Positions 35,459 through 43,806 of a stretch of 59,191 nt of DNA are shown in pieces (the stretch's first letter is position 1; each line of letters starts with the position of its first letter). The translations under genes and the position numbers were made by a program. Origin of the DNA: Cytophagales bacterium (lineage in GTDB: Bacteria; Bacteroidota; Bacteroidia; Cytophagales; Microscillaceae); assembly GCA_013298075.1 (NCBI GenBank), contig JAAFJG010000025.1:1-59191 (forward strand). Direction: 5' to 3'. The notes under the pieces are model-generated. The model searched no databases. It saw only the letters and a list, made by a program, of their open reading frames with translations, and had not been told where the DNA came from.

Positions 35459-38400
35459 ATGAATATAACAGAATATATCGATAATATCAATAAAAGATAT
35501 ACGCTTGGAAACTCAACAGAGCATACTTTTCGGGGCGATTTGCAACAACTTTTAGAAAGTTTAGTACCTGAAATTAGTGCGACGAATGAACCTAAAAGAC
35601 AAGCCTGCGGTGCGCCCGACTATATTTTAACTAAAAAAGATATTCCTGTAGGTTTTATCGAAGCAAAAGATATTGGCGATAAAGACCTCGAAGGAGCAAA
35701 AAAAACAGGCAACAAAGAACAATTTGACCGTTATAAAGCGTCTTTAAATAATATAATTTTTACAGATTATTTAGTTTTTTATTTATATATTGAGGGCATT
35801 TTTATCACAAAAATTGCCATTGGTGAACTACAAAACGGAACTATTATTCCGTTATCTCATAATTTTGGTGCGTTCATTAACCTGATAAAAGATTTTTGTT
35901 CTTATGTGGGAGAAACCATCAAAAGTTCAAAAAAATTAGCAGAAATGATGGCTGGAAAAGCGCGTTTACTTTCTGATGTCATTGAAAAGGCTTTGACAAA
36001 TGATGAAGATAAACAAGAAGATAGCACACTCAAAGACCAAATGAATGCTTTTAGAGAAATTCTTATTCACGATATTACGCCCAAAGGATTTGCAGATGTG
36101 TATGCGCAAACGATTGCTTACGGAATGTTTGCTGCTCGTTTGCACGACCCAACTTTACCCACTTTTACTCGACAAAAGGCTTATGAATTGATACCAAAAT
36201 CGAATCCGTTTTTAAAAAAATTGTTTGGTTATATTGCAGGTTTGGATTTGGACGACCGCATCAAATGGGTAGTAGATAGTTTAGTGGAAGTATTTTTGGC
36301 TTGTAATGTAGATGAAATTCTAAAAAATTATGGCAAATCGACTAAAATGGAAGACCCCATTATCCATTTTTATGAAACTTTTTTGAGTGAATATGACCCT
36401 AATTTAAGAAAAACGAGAGGCGTTTGGTACACGCCTGCGCCTGTGGTTGATTTTATTGTGCGGGCTGTTGATGATATTTTGAAAGATGAATTTGATTTAC
36501 CAGAAGGATTAGCAGATACAAGTAAAATAAAAACAAAAGTTGAGATAAAAGGTAAAAAAACAGAACAAGAAGTTCATAAAGTACAAATTCTTGACCCAGC
36601 AACAGGCACAGGAACTTTTTTGGCGGAGGTTGTAAAACATATTCATAAAAATTTTGAAGGACAAGAAGGTATTTGGAGTGATTATGTAGAAACACATTTA
36701 TTACCTCGTTTGAATGGTTTTGAATTGTTGATGGCGAGTTATGCGATGGCACATTTACAATTAGATTTATTATTGACAGAAACAGGTTACAAACCAACAA
36801 GCAACCAAAGATTTAGGGTTTATTTGACGAATAGTTTGGAAGAAAGTCACGCTGATACGACCACACTTTTTGCTAATTGGTTGAGCAATGAAGCAAACGA
36901 AGCCAATCAAATAAAAAGAGATACGCCCGTGATGTGCATTATTGGAAATCCGCCATATAGTGGAGAAAGTCAAAATAAAGGAACATGGATTATGAATTTA
37001 ATGGAAGATTATAAAAAAGAACCTGAAGGAAAAATTAAATTACAAGAGCGAAATCCGAAATGGATTAATGATGATTATGTCAAATTTTTGCGTTTTGGAC
37101 AATATTTTATCGAAAAAAATGGAAGTGGAGTTTTAGCATTTATCAATCCACACGGATTTTTAGACAATCCAACTTTTCGAGGAATGCGTTGGAATTTATT
37201 AAAAACATACGATAAAATTTATACGATTGATTTGCATGGCAATAGCAAAAAAAAGGAAGTTTCTTTTGATGGAAGTGCAGATGAAAATGTTTTTGATATT
37301 ATGCAAGGCGTGAGTATCAATATTTTTGTCAAAACAGGAAAGAAAAAAATAGGTGAATTAGCCCAAGTTTTTCATCACGATTTGTATGGAAAAAGGCAAT
37401 TAAAATACGATTTTTTGAATGAAAATAGCCTAAAAAATGTTCCTTACAAAAAAATTCCGAATATTGCCCCGAATTATTTTTTTACGCCGAAAAATTTTGA
37501 TGAGCAAAAAAATTATGATTTTGGCTTTGCAGTGAATGAATTATTTACTTTAAATGGGACAGGAATCGTAAGTAAACGTGATGCAATTGCTTTTCACAAT
37601 GATAAAAACAATGTTATAAAGGTTATTCGTGATATTTATGAAATGGATCCCAAAGAAATCAAAAAAAAGTATAGCCAAGTTAGTTGGGAAAGTAGAGATG
37701 GAAAAGTAGAATATTGTAAACAAAATGTAATGCAATTTGGTGTAAAAGATACACTTTTTGTAAAATGTAATTATAGACCTTTTGACCAGAAATGGACGTA
37801 TTATACAGGCGTATCAAAAGGTTTTATAGGTTGGCCTGTCAAGCAAATAATGCAACATTTTTTAAAAGGTGAAAATGTGGCTTTAGTAATAAATAGACCT
37901 GCACAAGGCGGTTCTGATAAATTTAGTCAAATTTTTCTAACTAAAAATATAACAGATCAGAGTATTTATTCAGCTATGAATAACTCACCATTTATTTGTC
38001 CTCTCTATCTATATCCCGAAACTGAAAAACCCACAAAGGAACTTTCGATAGAGAAAAGAAAGGATTTGGAATTAGAACTAGAAGAAACTAAAATGCTCAT
38101 CGAGCAGTTTGACAAGACATTTTCTGTTTTGAAAAAAGTTTTTGAATCAGTACCCAATCCTAATAAAAGTCTGCAAAAACTTTATGAAGGACAGGAGAGA
38201 GAATACCTAAAATTACAACAAGAATTAGAAAAAATTCAAAGTTTGCTAACTCCTCAACAAAGCAAACAAGATCTTTTTGTGCAGAAAGATCAGAATCGTA
38301 AACCTAATCTAAATCCAGAAATAGTCAAGAAAATTTCTCAAAATGTAGCTTTAATTTTCACCAATGAAAAGGAAACAACCGAAAATACTTTTGCACCAAT

Positions 38401-38887
38401 TGATATTTTAGATTATATTTATGCGATTTTACATTCACCTACGTATAGAGAAAAATACAATGAATTTCTAAAAATAGATTTTCCACGAGTTCCTTATCCA
38501 AAGGACAAAAATATATTTTGGCAGTTGGTAAAATTGGGGGGAGAAATTAGGGAAATACATGTATTAGAAAGTCCAAAATTAGCAAATTTTATGACACAAT
38601 ATCCAATCAATGGCAATAATATAGTGAATAAAATACGCTACGAAAACATGAATAGCCCCGCCTTTCAAGGCAGGGTATATATCAATGACACACAATATTT
38701 TGAAAATATACCACAAAAGGCTTGGGAATTTTATATTGGTGGTTATCAACCTGCTCAAAAATGGCTCAAAGATCGCAAAAATAGACATCTCGAATTTGAG
38801 GAAGTTTTACATTATCAGAAAATAATTATGGCTCTTAGCGAAACGGATAGGTTGATGAATGAAATTGATAAAATAGAAATTGAATGA
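35459..38887 (+). CDS. Single-chain restriction-modification enzyme, N6-adenine MTase plus nuclease (copy 1)
   Basis: A 1142-residue bifunctional enzyme. The N-terminus carries a PD-(D/E)xK nuclease: Asp54 in GAPDYIL, then Glu68 and Lys70 in GFIEAK. A helical linker follows. The gamma-type N6-adenine methyltransferase core has SAM motif I ILDPATGTGTFLAEV (Asp379) and catalytic motif IV IIGNPPYSG (Asn497-Tyr500). The C-terminus (~800-1142) is the target-recognition part, with similarity to the type ISP specificity domain, but no helicase motor is present, so it is type IIG-like. It methylates host DNA and cuts unmethylated DNA at the same site. It lacks a Walker motif. A 20-nt palindrome is inserted in frame near the end (38655-38675), and a second copy of the gene lies 45 bp downstream. 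Confidence 0.9.
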   Translation: MNITEYIDNINKRYTLGNSTEHTFRGDLQQLLESLVPEISATNEPKRQACGAPDYILTKKDIPVGFIEAKDIGDKDLEGAKKTGNKEQFDRYKASLNNIIFTDYLVFYLYIEGIFITKIAIGELQNGTIIPLSHNFGAFINLIKDFCSYVGETIKSSKKLAEMMAGKARLLSDVIEKALTNDEDKQEDSTLKDQMNAFREILIHDITPKGFADVYAQTIAYGMFAARLHDPTLPTFTRQKAYELIPKSNPFLKKLFGYIAGLDLDDRIKWVVDSLVEVFLACNVDEILKNYGKSTKMEDPIIHFYETFLSEYDPNLRKTRGVWYTPAPVVDFIVRAVDDILKDEFDLPEGLADTSKIKTKVEIKGKKTEQEVHKVQILDPATGTGTFLAEVVKHIHKNFEGQEGIWSDYVETHLLPRLNGFELLMASYAMAHLQLDLLLTETGYKPTSNQRFRVYLTNSLEESHADTTTLFANWLSNEANEANQIKRDTPVMCIIGNPPYSGESQNKGTWIMNLMEDYKKEPEGKIKLQERNPKWINDDYVKFLRFGQYFIEKNGSGVLAFINPHGFLDNPTFRGMRWNLLKTYDKIYTIDLHGNSKKKEVSFDGSADENVFDIMQGVSINIFVKTGKKKIGELAQVFHHDLYGKRQLKYDFLNENSLKNVPYKKIPNIAPNYFFTPKNFDEQKNYDFGFAVNELFTLNGTGIVSKRDAIAFHNDKNNVIKVIRDIYEMDPKEIKKKYSQVSWESRDGKVEYCKQNVMQFGVKDTLFVKCNYRPFDQKWTYYTGVSKGFIGWPVKQIMQHFLKGENVALVINRPAQGGSDKFSQIFLTKNITDQSIYSAMNNSPFICPLYLYPETEKPTKELSIEKRKDLELELEETKMLIEQFDKTFSVLKKVFESVPNPNKSLQKLYEGQEREYLKLQQELEKIQSLLTPQQSKQDLFVQKDQNRKPNLNPEIVKKISQNVALIFTNEKETTENTFAPIDILDYIYAILHSPTYREKYNEFLKIDFPRVPYPKDKNIFWQLVKLGGEIREIHVLESPKLANFMTQYPINGNNIVNKIRYENMNSPAFQGRVYINDTQYFENIPQKAWEFYIGGYQPAQKWLKDRKNRHLEFEEVLHYQKIIMALSETDRLMNEIDKIEIE
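38655..38675. repeat. REP-like palindrome inside the first R-M gene
   Basis: CCCCGCCTTTCAAGGCAGGG, a GC-rich near-perfect palindrome in AT-rich coding DNA, in frame. It adds about 7 codons (MNSPAFQGR region) absent from copy 2 at the aligned point. Confidence 0.7.
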
Positions 38888-38897
38888 GAAAAAAACC

Positions 38898-38905
38898 TAA
38901 CTTTG
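38898..38905 (+). promoter_or_regulatory. Promoter box of the second R-M gene
   Basis: TAACTTTG -7 box 27 bp before the ATG, in the 45-bp gap between the genes. It is identical in spacing and leader sequence to that of copy 1. Confidence 0.55.
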
Positions 38906-38932
38906 CACTCTAAAATTTAAAATATAAAACCA

Positions 38933-41900
38933 ATGAATATAACAGAATATATCGATAATATCAATAAAAGATATATGCTTGGAAATGCCACCGAGCATAC
39001 TTTTCGTGGCGATTTGCAACAACTTTTAGAAAGTTTAGTGCCTGAAATTAGTGCTACTAATGAACCCAAAAGACAAGCCTGCGGTGCACCCGATTATATC
39101 TTGACTAAAAAAGATATTCCTGTTGGTTTTATCGAGGCAAAAGATATTGGCGACAAAGACTTAGAAGGAGCAAAAAAAACAGGCAACAAAGAACAATTTG
39201 ACCGTTATAAAGCGTCTTTAAATAACATAATTTTTACAGATTATTTAGATTTTCATTTATATATTAATGGAGTTTTTATCACAAAAATTGCGATTGGTGA
39301 AGTAAAAAACGGAACTATTATTCCGTTATCTCATAATTTTAGTGCGTTCATTAATTTGATAAAAGATTTTTGTGCTTATCTGGGAGAAACGATAAAAAGT
39401 TCAAAAAAATTAGCAGAAATGATGGCTGGTAAAGCGCGTTTGCTTTCTGATGTCATTGAAAAATCTTTGGTAAATGATGAAGATAAACAAGAAAATAGCA
39501 CGCTCAAAGACCAACTAATTGCCTTTAAACAAGTATTGATTCACGACATTACGCCCAAAGCTTTTGCAGATGTATATGCTCAAACGATTGCTTATGGAAT
39601 GTTTGCAGCACGTCTACACGACCAAACCATAGAAACATTTAGCAGACAAGAGGCGGCTGAACTTATTCCAAAATCAAATCCGTTTTTACGAAAATTATTT
39701 AGTTATATTGCGGGACCTGACCTCGATGACCGTATCAAATGGATTGTAGATAGTTTAGTGGAAGTATTTTTGGCGTGTAATGTAGAAGAAATTCTAAAAA
39801 ATTATGGTAAATCAACCAAAACGGAAGAACCAATTATCCATTTTTATGAAACTTTTTTGAGTGAATATGACCCAAATTTAAGAAAATCTCGTGGCGTTTG
39901 GTACACGCCTGCACCTGTGGTTGATTTTATTGTGCGTGCCGTTGATGATATTTTGAAAGATGAATTTGATTTATCAGAAGGATTAGCAGATACAAGTAAA
40001 ACAAAAATAAAAGTTGAGGTAAAAGGTAAAAAAATAGAACAAGAAGTTCATAACGTACAAATTCTTGACCCTGCGACAGGCACAGGAACTTTTTTAGCAG
40101 AAGTTGTAAAACATATTCATAAAAATTTTGAAAGACAACAAGGCATTTGGAGTGATTACGTAGAAACACATTTACTACCACGCTTGAATGGTTTTGAATT
40201 GTTGATGGCAAGTTATGCGATGGCACATTTGCAATTAGATTTATTATTGACTCAAACAGGTTATAAACCTACCAATAACCAACGATTTAGAGTTTACTTG
40301 ACGAATAGTTTGGAGGAAAGCCACGCAGATACGACCACACTTTTTGCAAATTGGTTGAGCAACGAAGCAAACGAAGCCAATCAAATAAAAAGAGATACGC
40401 CCGTGATGTGCATTATTGGAAATCCGCCATATAGTGGTGAAAGTCAAAATAAAGGTCAGTGGATTATGAATTTGATGGAAGATTATAAAAAAGAACCTGA
40501 AGGAAAAATCAAATTACAAGAGCGAAATCCAAAATGGCTCAATGATGACTATGTTAAATTTTTGCGTTTTGGACAATATTTTATCGAAAAAAATGGCAGT
40601 GGAGTTTTAGCATTTATCAATCCACACGGATTTTTAGACAATCCAACTTTTCGAGGAATGCGTTGGAATTTATTAAAAACTTATGATAAAATTTATACGA
40701 TTGATTTGCATGGCAATAGCAAAAAAAAGGAAGTTGATTTTGATGGAAGTGCAGATGAAAATGTTTTTGATATTATGCAAGGCGTGAGTATTAATATATT
40801 TGTAAAAACAGGGAAGAAAAAAATAAGTGAATTAGCCCAAGTTTTTCATCACGATTTGTATGGAAAAAGGCAATTAAAATACGATTTTTTGAATGAAAAT
40901 AGTCTTAAAACTGTTCCTTATAAAAAAATTTCGAATATTGCCCCGAATTATTTTTTCACGCCGAAAAATTTTGAGGAGCAAAAAAATTATGATTTGGGTT
41001 TTGCAGTCAATGAATTATTTACTTTAAATGGGACGGGAATCGTAAGTAAACGTGATGCAATCGCTTTTCACAATGATAAAAACGATATTATAAACGTTAT
41101 TCGTGATATTTATGAAATGGATTTACAAGAAATCAAAAAAAAGTATAACCAAGTTAGTTGGGAAAGTAGAGATGGAAAAGTAGAATATTGTAAACAAAAT
41201 GTAATGCAATTTGATGTAAAAGATACACTTTTTGTAAAATGTAATTATAGACCTTTTGACCAGAAATGGACGTATTACACAGGCGTATCAAAAGGTTTTA
41301 TAGGTTGGCCTGTCAAGCAAATAATGCAACATTTTTTAAAAGGAGAAAATGTAGGGTTAGTGTTTAAATTAGGAAATGCAGAATTAAAATCTGTTTCTGC
41401 CATGGTAACGGATAAAATAACTGATTTTAGAAGCTGGTCAAGGTCTGGAATGCAAGGCGGTGATTATGTTGCGCCACTTTATATTTATCCTGAAACCAAA
41501 AAAACTGCAAAGCAACTTTCGTCTGAAAAACGCAAAGCAATTCAAAATGATTTGGCAAGTCGTTTGAAACAAGCTAAAGAACACTATAAACAGATACGTG
41601 ATTTTTTTAATAAAATGGTTTTGCCGTTTTATAAAAATATCAATAATCCTGACGACACACAAACCAAACTTTTTGAAGAAAACAAAACAATTTTTGAAGA
41701 AGCAAAAACCACTGTCGAAAATCTCGAACAGCAATTAAAAGATTTTAACAAACCTGTCGAATTGTCTTTGCTTGATGTACAAGAAGACCAAAGCCGCAAA
41801 CCCAACCTAAATCCTAAAATTGTAAAGCAAATCGCAGAAAAATTAGGTTTAATTTTTACCAATGAAAAAAAAACAACCGAAAATACTTTTTCCCCGATTG

Positions 41901-42364
41901 ATGTTTTAGATTATATTTATGCGGTTTTACATTCGCCTACGTATAGAGAAAAATACAATGAATTTCTAAAAATAGATTTTCCAAAAATACCTTATCCGAA
42001 GGATAAAAATATATTTTGGCAGTTGGTAAAATTAGGGGGAGAAATTCGAGAAATACATTTATTGGAAAGCCCAATCGTTGAGCAATACATTACGCAATAT
42101 CCAAAAGAGGGAAACAACGTTGTAACAAAAGTAAAATACGAAAACGGAAAGATATATATCAACGAAACACAATATTTTGAAAATGTACCACAAATTGCTT
42201 GGGAGTTTTATATTGGTGGTTATCAGCCATCTCAAAAATGGCTCAAAGACCGAAAAGAACGTACTCTTGAATTTAATGATATTTTACATTATCAGAAAAT
42301 AATTGTGGCTCTTAGTGAAACGGACAGATTGATGAACGAAATTGATAAAATAGAAATTGAATGA
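38933..42364 (+). CDS. Single-chain restriction-modification enzyme, paralogue (copy 2)
   Basis: A 1143-residue tandem paralogue of the preceding gene. Nuclease residues Asp54, Glu68 and Lys70, SAM motif ILDPATGTGTFLAEV and motif IV IIGNPPYSG are all intact. The first ~800 residues and the last ~180 match copy 1 closely, whereas roughly residues 805-960 differ almost completely (GLVFKLGNAELKSVSAMVTDK here against ALVINRPAQGGSDKFSQIF there). The divergent part lies where the target-recognition domain should be, so the two enzymes should read different DNA sites. Third-position differences across the conserved parts show this is an old duplication kept under selection, not an assembly repeat. 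Confidence 0.9.
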   Translation: MNITEYIDNINKRYMLGNATEHTFRGDLQQLLESLVPEISATNEPKRQACGAPDYILTKKDIPVGFIEAKDIGDKDLEGAKKTGNKEQFDRYKASLNNIIFTDYLDFHLYINGVFITKIAIGEVKNGTIIPLSHNFSAFINLIKDFCAYLGETIKSSKKLAEMMAGKARLLSDVIEKSLVNDEDKQENSTLKDQLIAFKQVLIHDITPKAFADVYAQTIAYGMFAARLHDQTIETFSRQEAAELIPKSNPFLRKLFSYIAGPDLDDRIKWIVDSLVEVFLACNVEEILKNYGKSTKTEEPIIHFYETFLSEYDPNLRKSRGVWYTPAPVVDFIVRAVDDILKDEFDLSEGLADTSKTKIKVEVKGKKIEQEVHNVQILDPATGTGTFLAEVVKHIHKNFERQQGIWSDYVETHLLPRLNGFELLMASYAMAHLQLDLLLTQTGYKPTNNQRFRVYLTNSLEESHADTTTLFANWLSNEANEANQIKRDTPVMCIIGNPPYSGESQNKGQWIMNLMEDYKKEPEGKIKLQERNPKWLNDDYVKFLRFGQYFIEKNGSGVLAFINPHGFLDNPTFRGMRWNLLKTYDKIYTIDLHGNSKKKEVDFDGSADENVFDIMQGVSINIFVKTGKKKISELAQVFHHDLYGKRQLKYDFLNENSLKTVPYKKISNIAPNYFFTPKNFEEQKNYDLGFAVNELFTLNGTGIVSKRDAIAFHNDKNDIINVIRDIYEMDLQEIKKKYNQVSWESRDGKVEYCKQNVMQFDVKDTLFVKCNYRPFDQKWTYYTGVSKGFIGWPVKQIMQHFLKGENVGLVFKLGNAELKSVSAMVTDKITDFRSWSRSGMQGGDYVAPLYIYPETKKTAKQLSSEKRKAIQNDLASRLKQAKEHYKQIRDFFNKMVLPFYKNINNPDDTQTKLFEENKTIFEEAKTTVENLEQQLKDFNKPVELSLLDVQEDQSRKPNLNPKIVKQIAEKLGLIFTNEKKTTENTFSPIDVLDYIYAVLHSPTYREKYNEFLKIDFPKIPYPKDKNIFWQLVKLGGEIREIHLLESPIVEQYITQYPKEGNNVVTKVKYENGKIYINETQYFENVPQIAWEFYIGGYQPSQKWLKDRKERTLEFNDILHYQKIIVALSETDRLMNEIDKIEIE

Positions 42365-42439
42365 GGGATTTTATATATTTTTTTTAAATAGCAACAAAAA
42401 TTGATAAACAACAAAAATCCCTTTTAATTCGTACAATCT

Positions 42440-42460
42440 GCGTTATCCGCGTGCTAAAAA
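42440..42460 (+). repeat. Short interspersed repeat core
   Basis: GCGTTATCCGCGTGCT plus five A residues; it matches the reverse complement of 1538-1558 at 20 of 21 positions. It may be a remnant of an intergenic repeat family. Confidence 0.5.
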
Positions 42461-42490
42461 TCTTTGTCCTTTTAAAAAGGTTATTCTACA

Positions 42491-42535
42491 AAAACTATGA
42501 TTGATGTAAAATTACGCAAATCATAGTTTTTATTT
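42491..42535. terminator. Bidirectional terminator between convergent genes
   Basis: Perfect 12-bp stem AAAACTATGATT / AATCATAGTTTT with a 16-nt loop, U-rich on both strands, between the second R-M gene and the leftward secreted-protein gene. Confidence 0.8.
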
Positions 42536-42558
42536 TATCTAAAATAATAAAAAATGAA

Positions 42559-43242
42559 TTACAATTTTTTGAAAATATTCAAAAGATTTAGAAAATTTTG
42601 TTTTTGTTGTTCTCTACTTTGTTTTATTAACATATCTAATTTTTTCTCTTCGTCTGTTGCATTTTCATCTAAAGGTGTAGGAGTATAATTGACATTAAAC
42701 ATTATAAAAGGTTCATAAAAAGCTAAATAATCTTTTTTATATTCTTGTAATCTTTCATCAGACCAATATCCTTTCAAACGAGTTAAACCATTTTTTAACC
42801 ATCTTGTTTGTCCACTATTTTCATTCAAATCAGTCGTAAACAAATATTTGTAGGCTAATAATTCTTCTGCAAAATAAGAAATTTTCGTCATATCTTCTAC
42901 ATCACCCAAACCATAATCTAACAAAGAACCCAAAACATTGTGTTTAATACGATTTAATTCAGATAAACCATTTCTTTCTTTGCTAACCAAATGAGGAAGT
43001 TGATGGTAAAAATTTTCTGTATCTGTAAAATTATGTTTTTCTCTTTCTGCTTGCCACTTTTCCCATTCTATTTTTTCGACAAGCGTTTGATAGAAATTTT
43101 TAGGACCAATAATACTTACAACTTCATAAGTTTCACCATTTTTTGCAGTAACTGAAATAATTTCAGGCAGGAAAACTTGCTGTGCAAAAGTAGGAATTTG
43201 TATCAATACAAATAAAAAAGTAACAATAATGATTTTTTTCAT
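42559..43242 (-). CDS. Hypothetical secreted protein
   Basis: A 227-residue protein with a signal peptide (1-21, ending TFAQQ). The mature part is mostly helical and rich in aromatic and charged residues (NGLSELNRIKHNVLGSLLDYGLGDVEDMTKISYFAEELLAYKYLF). I recognise no family. It is transcribed leftward, 99 bp from the deoxyribosyltransferase-like gene, and may share its transcript. No sorting domain is present, so it is likely periplasmic. Confidence 0.65.
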   Translation of the reverse strand: MKKIIIVTFLFVLIQIPTFAQQVFLPEIISVTAKNGETYEVVSIIGPKNFYQTLVEKIEWEKWQAEREKHNFTDTENFYHQLPHLVSKERNGLSELNRIKHNVLGSLLDYGLGDVEDMTKISYFAEELLAYKYLFTTDLNENSGQTRWLKNGLTRLKGYWSDERLQEYKKDYLAFYEPFIMFNVNYTPTPLDENATDEEKKLDMLIKQSREQQKQNFLNLLNIFKKL

Positions 43243-43341
43243 ATACCAAAATGTTTAAAAGGTTATTATTGATTATAACGAATTTTATGCTGAAAAGTTT
43301 ATGATAATTTTTTTTTGAATGTAAGTTATTGATGATTTATT

Positions 43342-43797
43342 TCAAATTTTTTGTAAATATTGTATCAAATCATCTAAATTATTTTTCATTGGAATATTAT
43401 ATCTTTCACAAACAATATCAATATTTCCTTTTCTCCAAAAACCATCAGGACAACAAACTACAATTTTTTTTGATTTCGCATACAAACCTAATTCTAAAAG
43501 CGTAATCGGTGCTTGTGAAGTAGGTGCAAAATAATATACAATTATATCCGCCAATTCTAAACCATCTAATTCCCAAGTTACTTGCTCTTTAAATAATTGA
43601 TTTTCAATAGATTGTGTCCACGAACTATCCCAATTTTTTCTTCTTGGATTAAAAATAATAATATCTTTTGAAGTCAAATTGTCAATAATTTTTTGTTGCC
43701 AATCTTCTGTTTTTCCCATATCAATACTTCCTGCTAAAAAAACTTTTTTAGTAGAACTATCAAAAGGCAACTGATTTGGCGGATAAATAACTTCCAT
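43342..43797 (-). CDS. Nucleoside 2-deoxyribosyltransferase-like protein
   Basis: A 151-residue Rossmann-like protein of the Nuc_deoxyri_tr2 type. Motifs: VFLAGSIDMGKTEDWQ at the start (substrate loop), IIIFNPRRKNWDSSW, then QVTWELDGLELADIIVYYF and PITLLELGLYAKSKK, where the Glu of LLELG is in the place of the catalytic nucleophile. Such proteins move or hydrolyse the base of deoxynucleosides or modified nucleotides and recur in phage-defence and nucleotide-salvage contexts. It sits 9 bp from the transporter fusion gene that precedes it on the same strand, so the two are likely cotranscribed. Confidence 0.8.
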   Translation of the reverse strand: MEVIYPPNQLPFDSSTKKVFLAGSIDMGKTEDWQQKIIDNLTSKDIIIFNPRRKNWDSSWTQSIENQLFKEQVTWELDGLELADIIVYYFAPTSQAPITLLELGLYAKSKKIVVCCPDGFWRKGNIDIVCERYNIPMKNNLDDLIQYLQKI

Positions 43798-43806
43798 TTT
43801 TTTTGT

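Noticed and set aside
35459-42364. R-M tandem repeat as an assembly artefact
   Set aside because: The copies differ at many third positions throughout and have quite different central segments.
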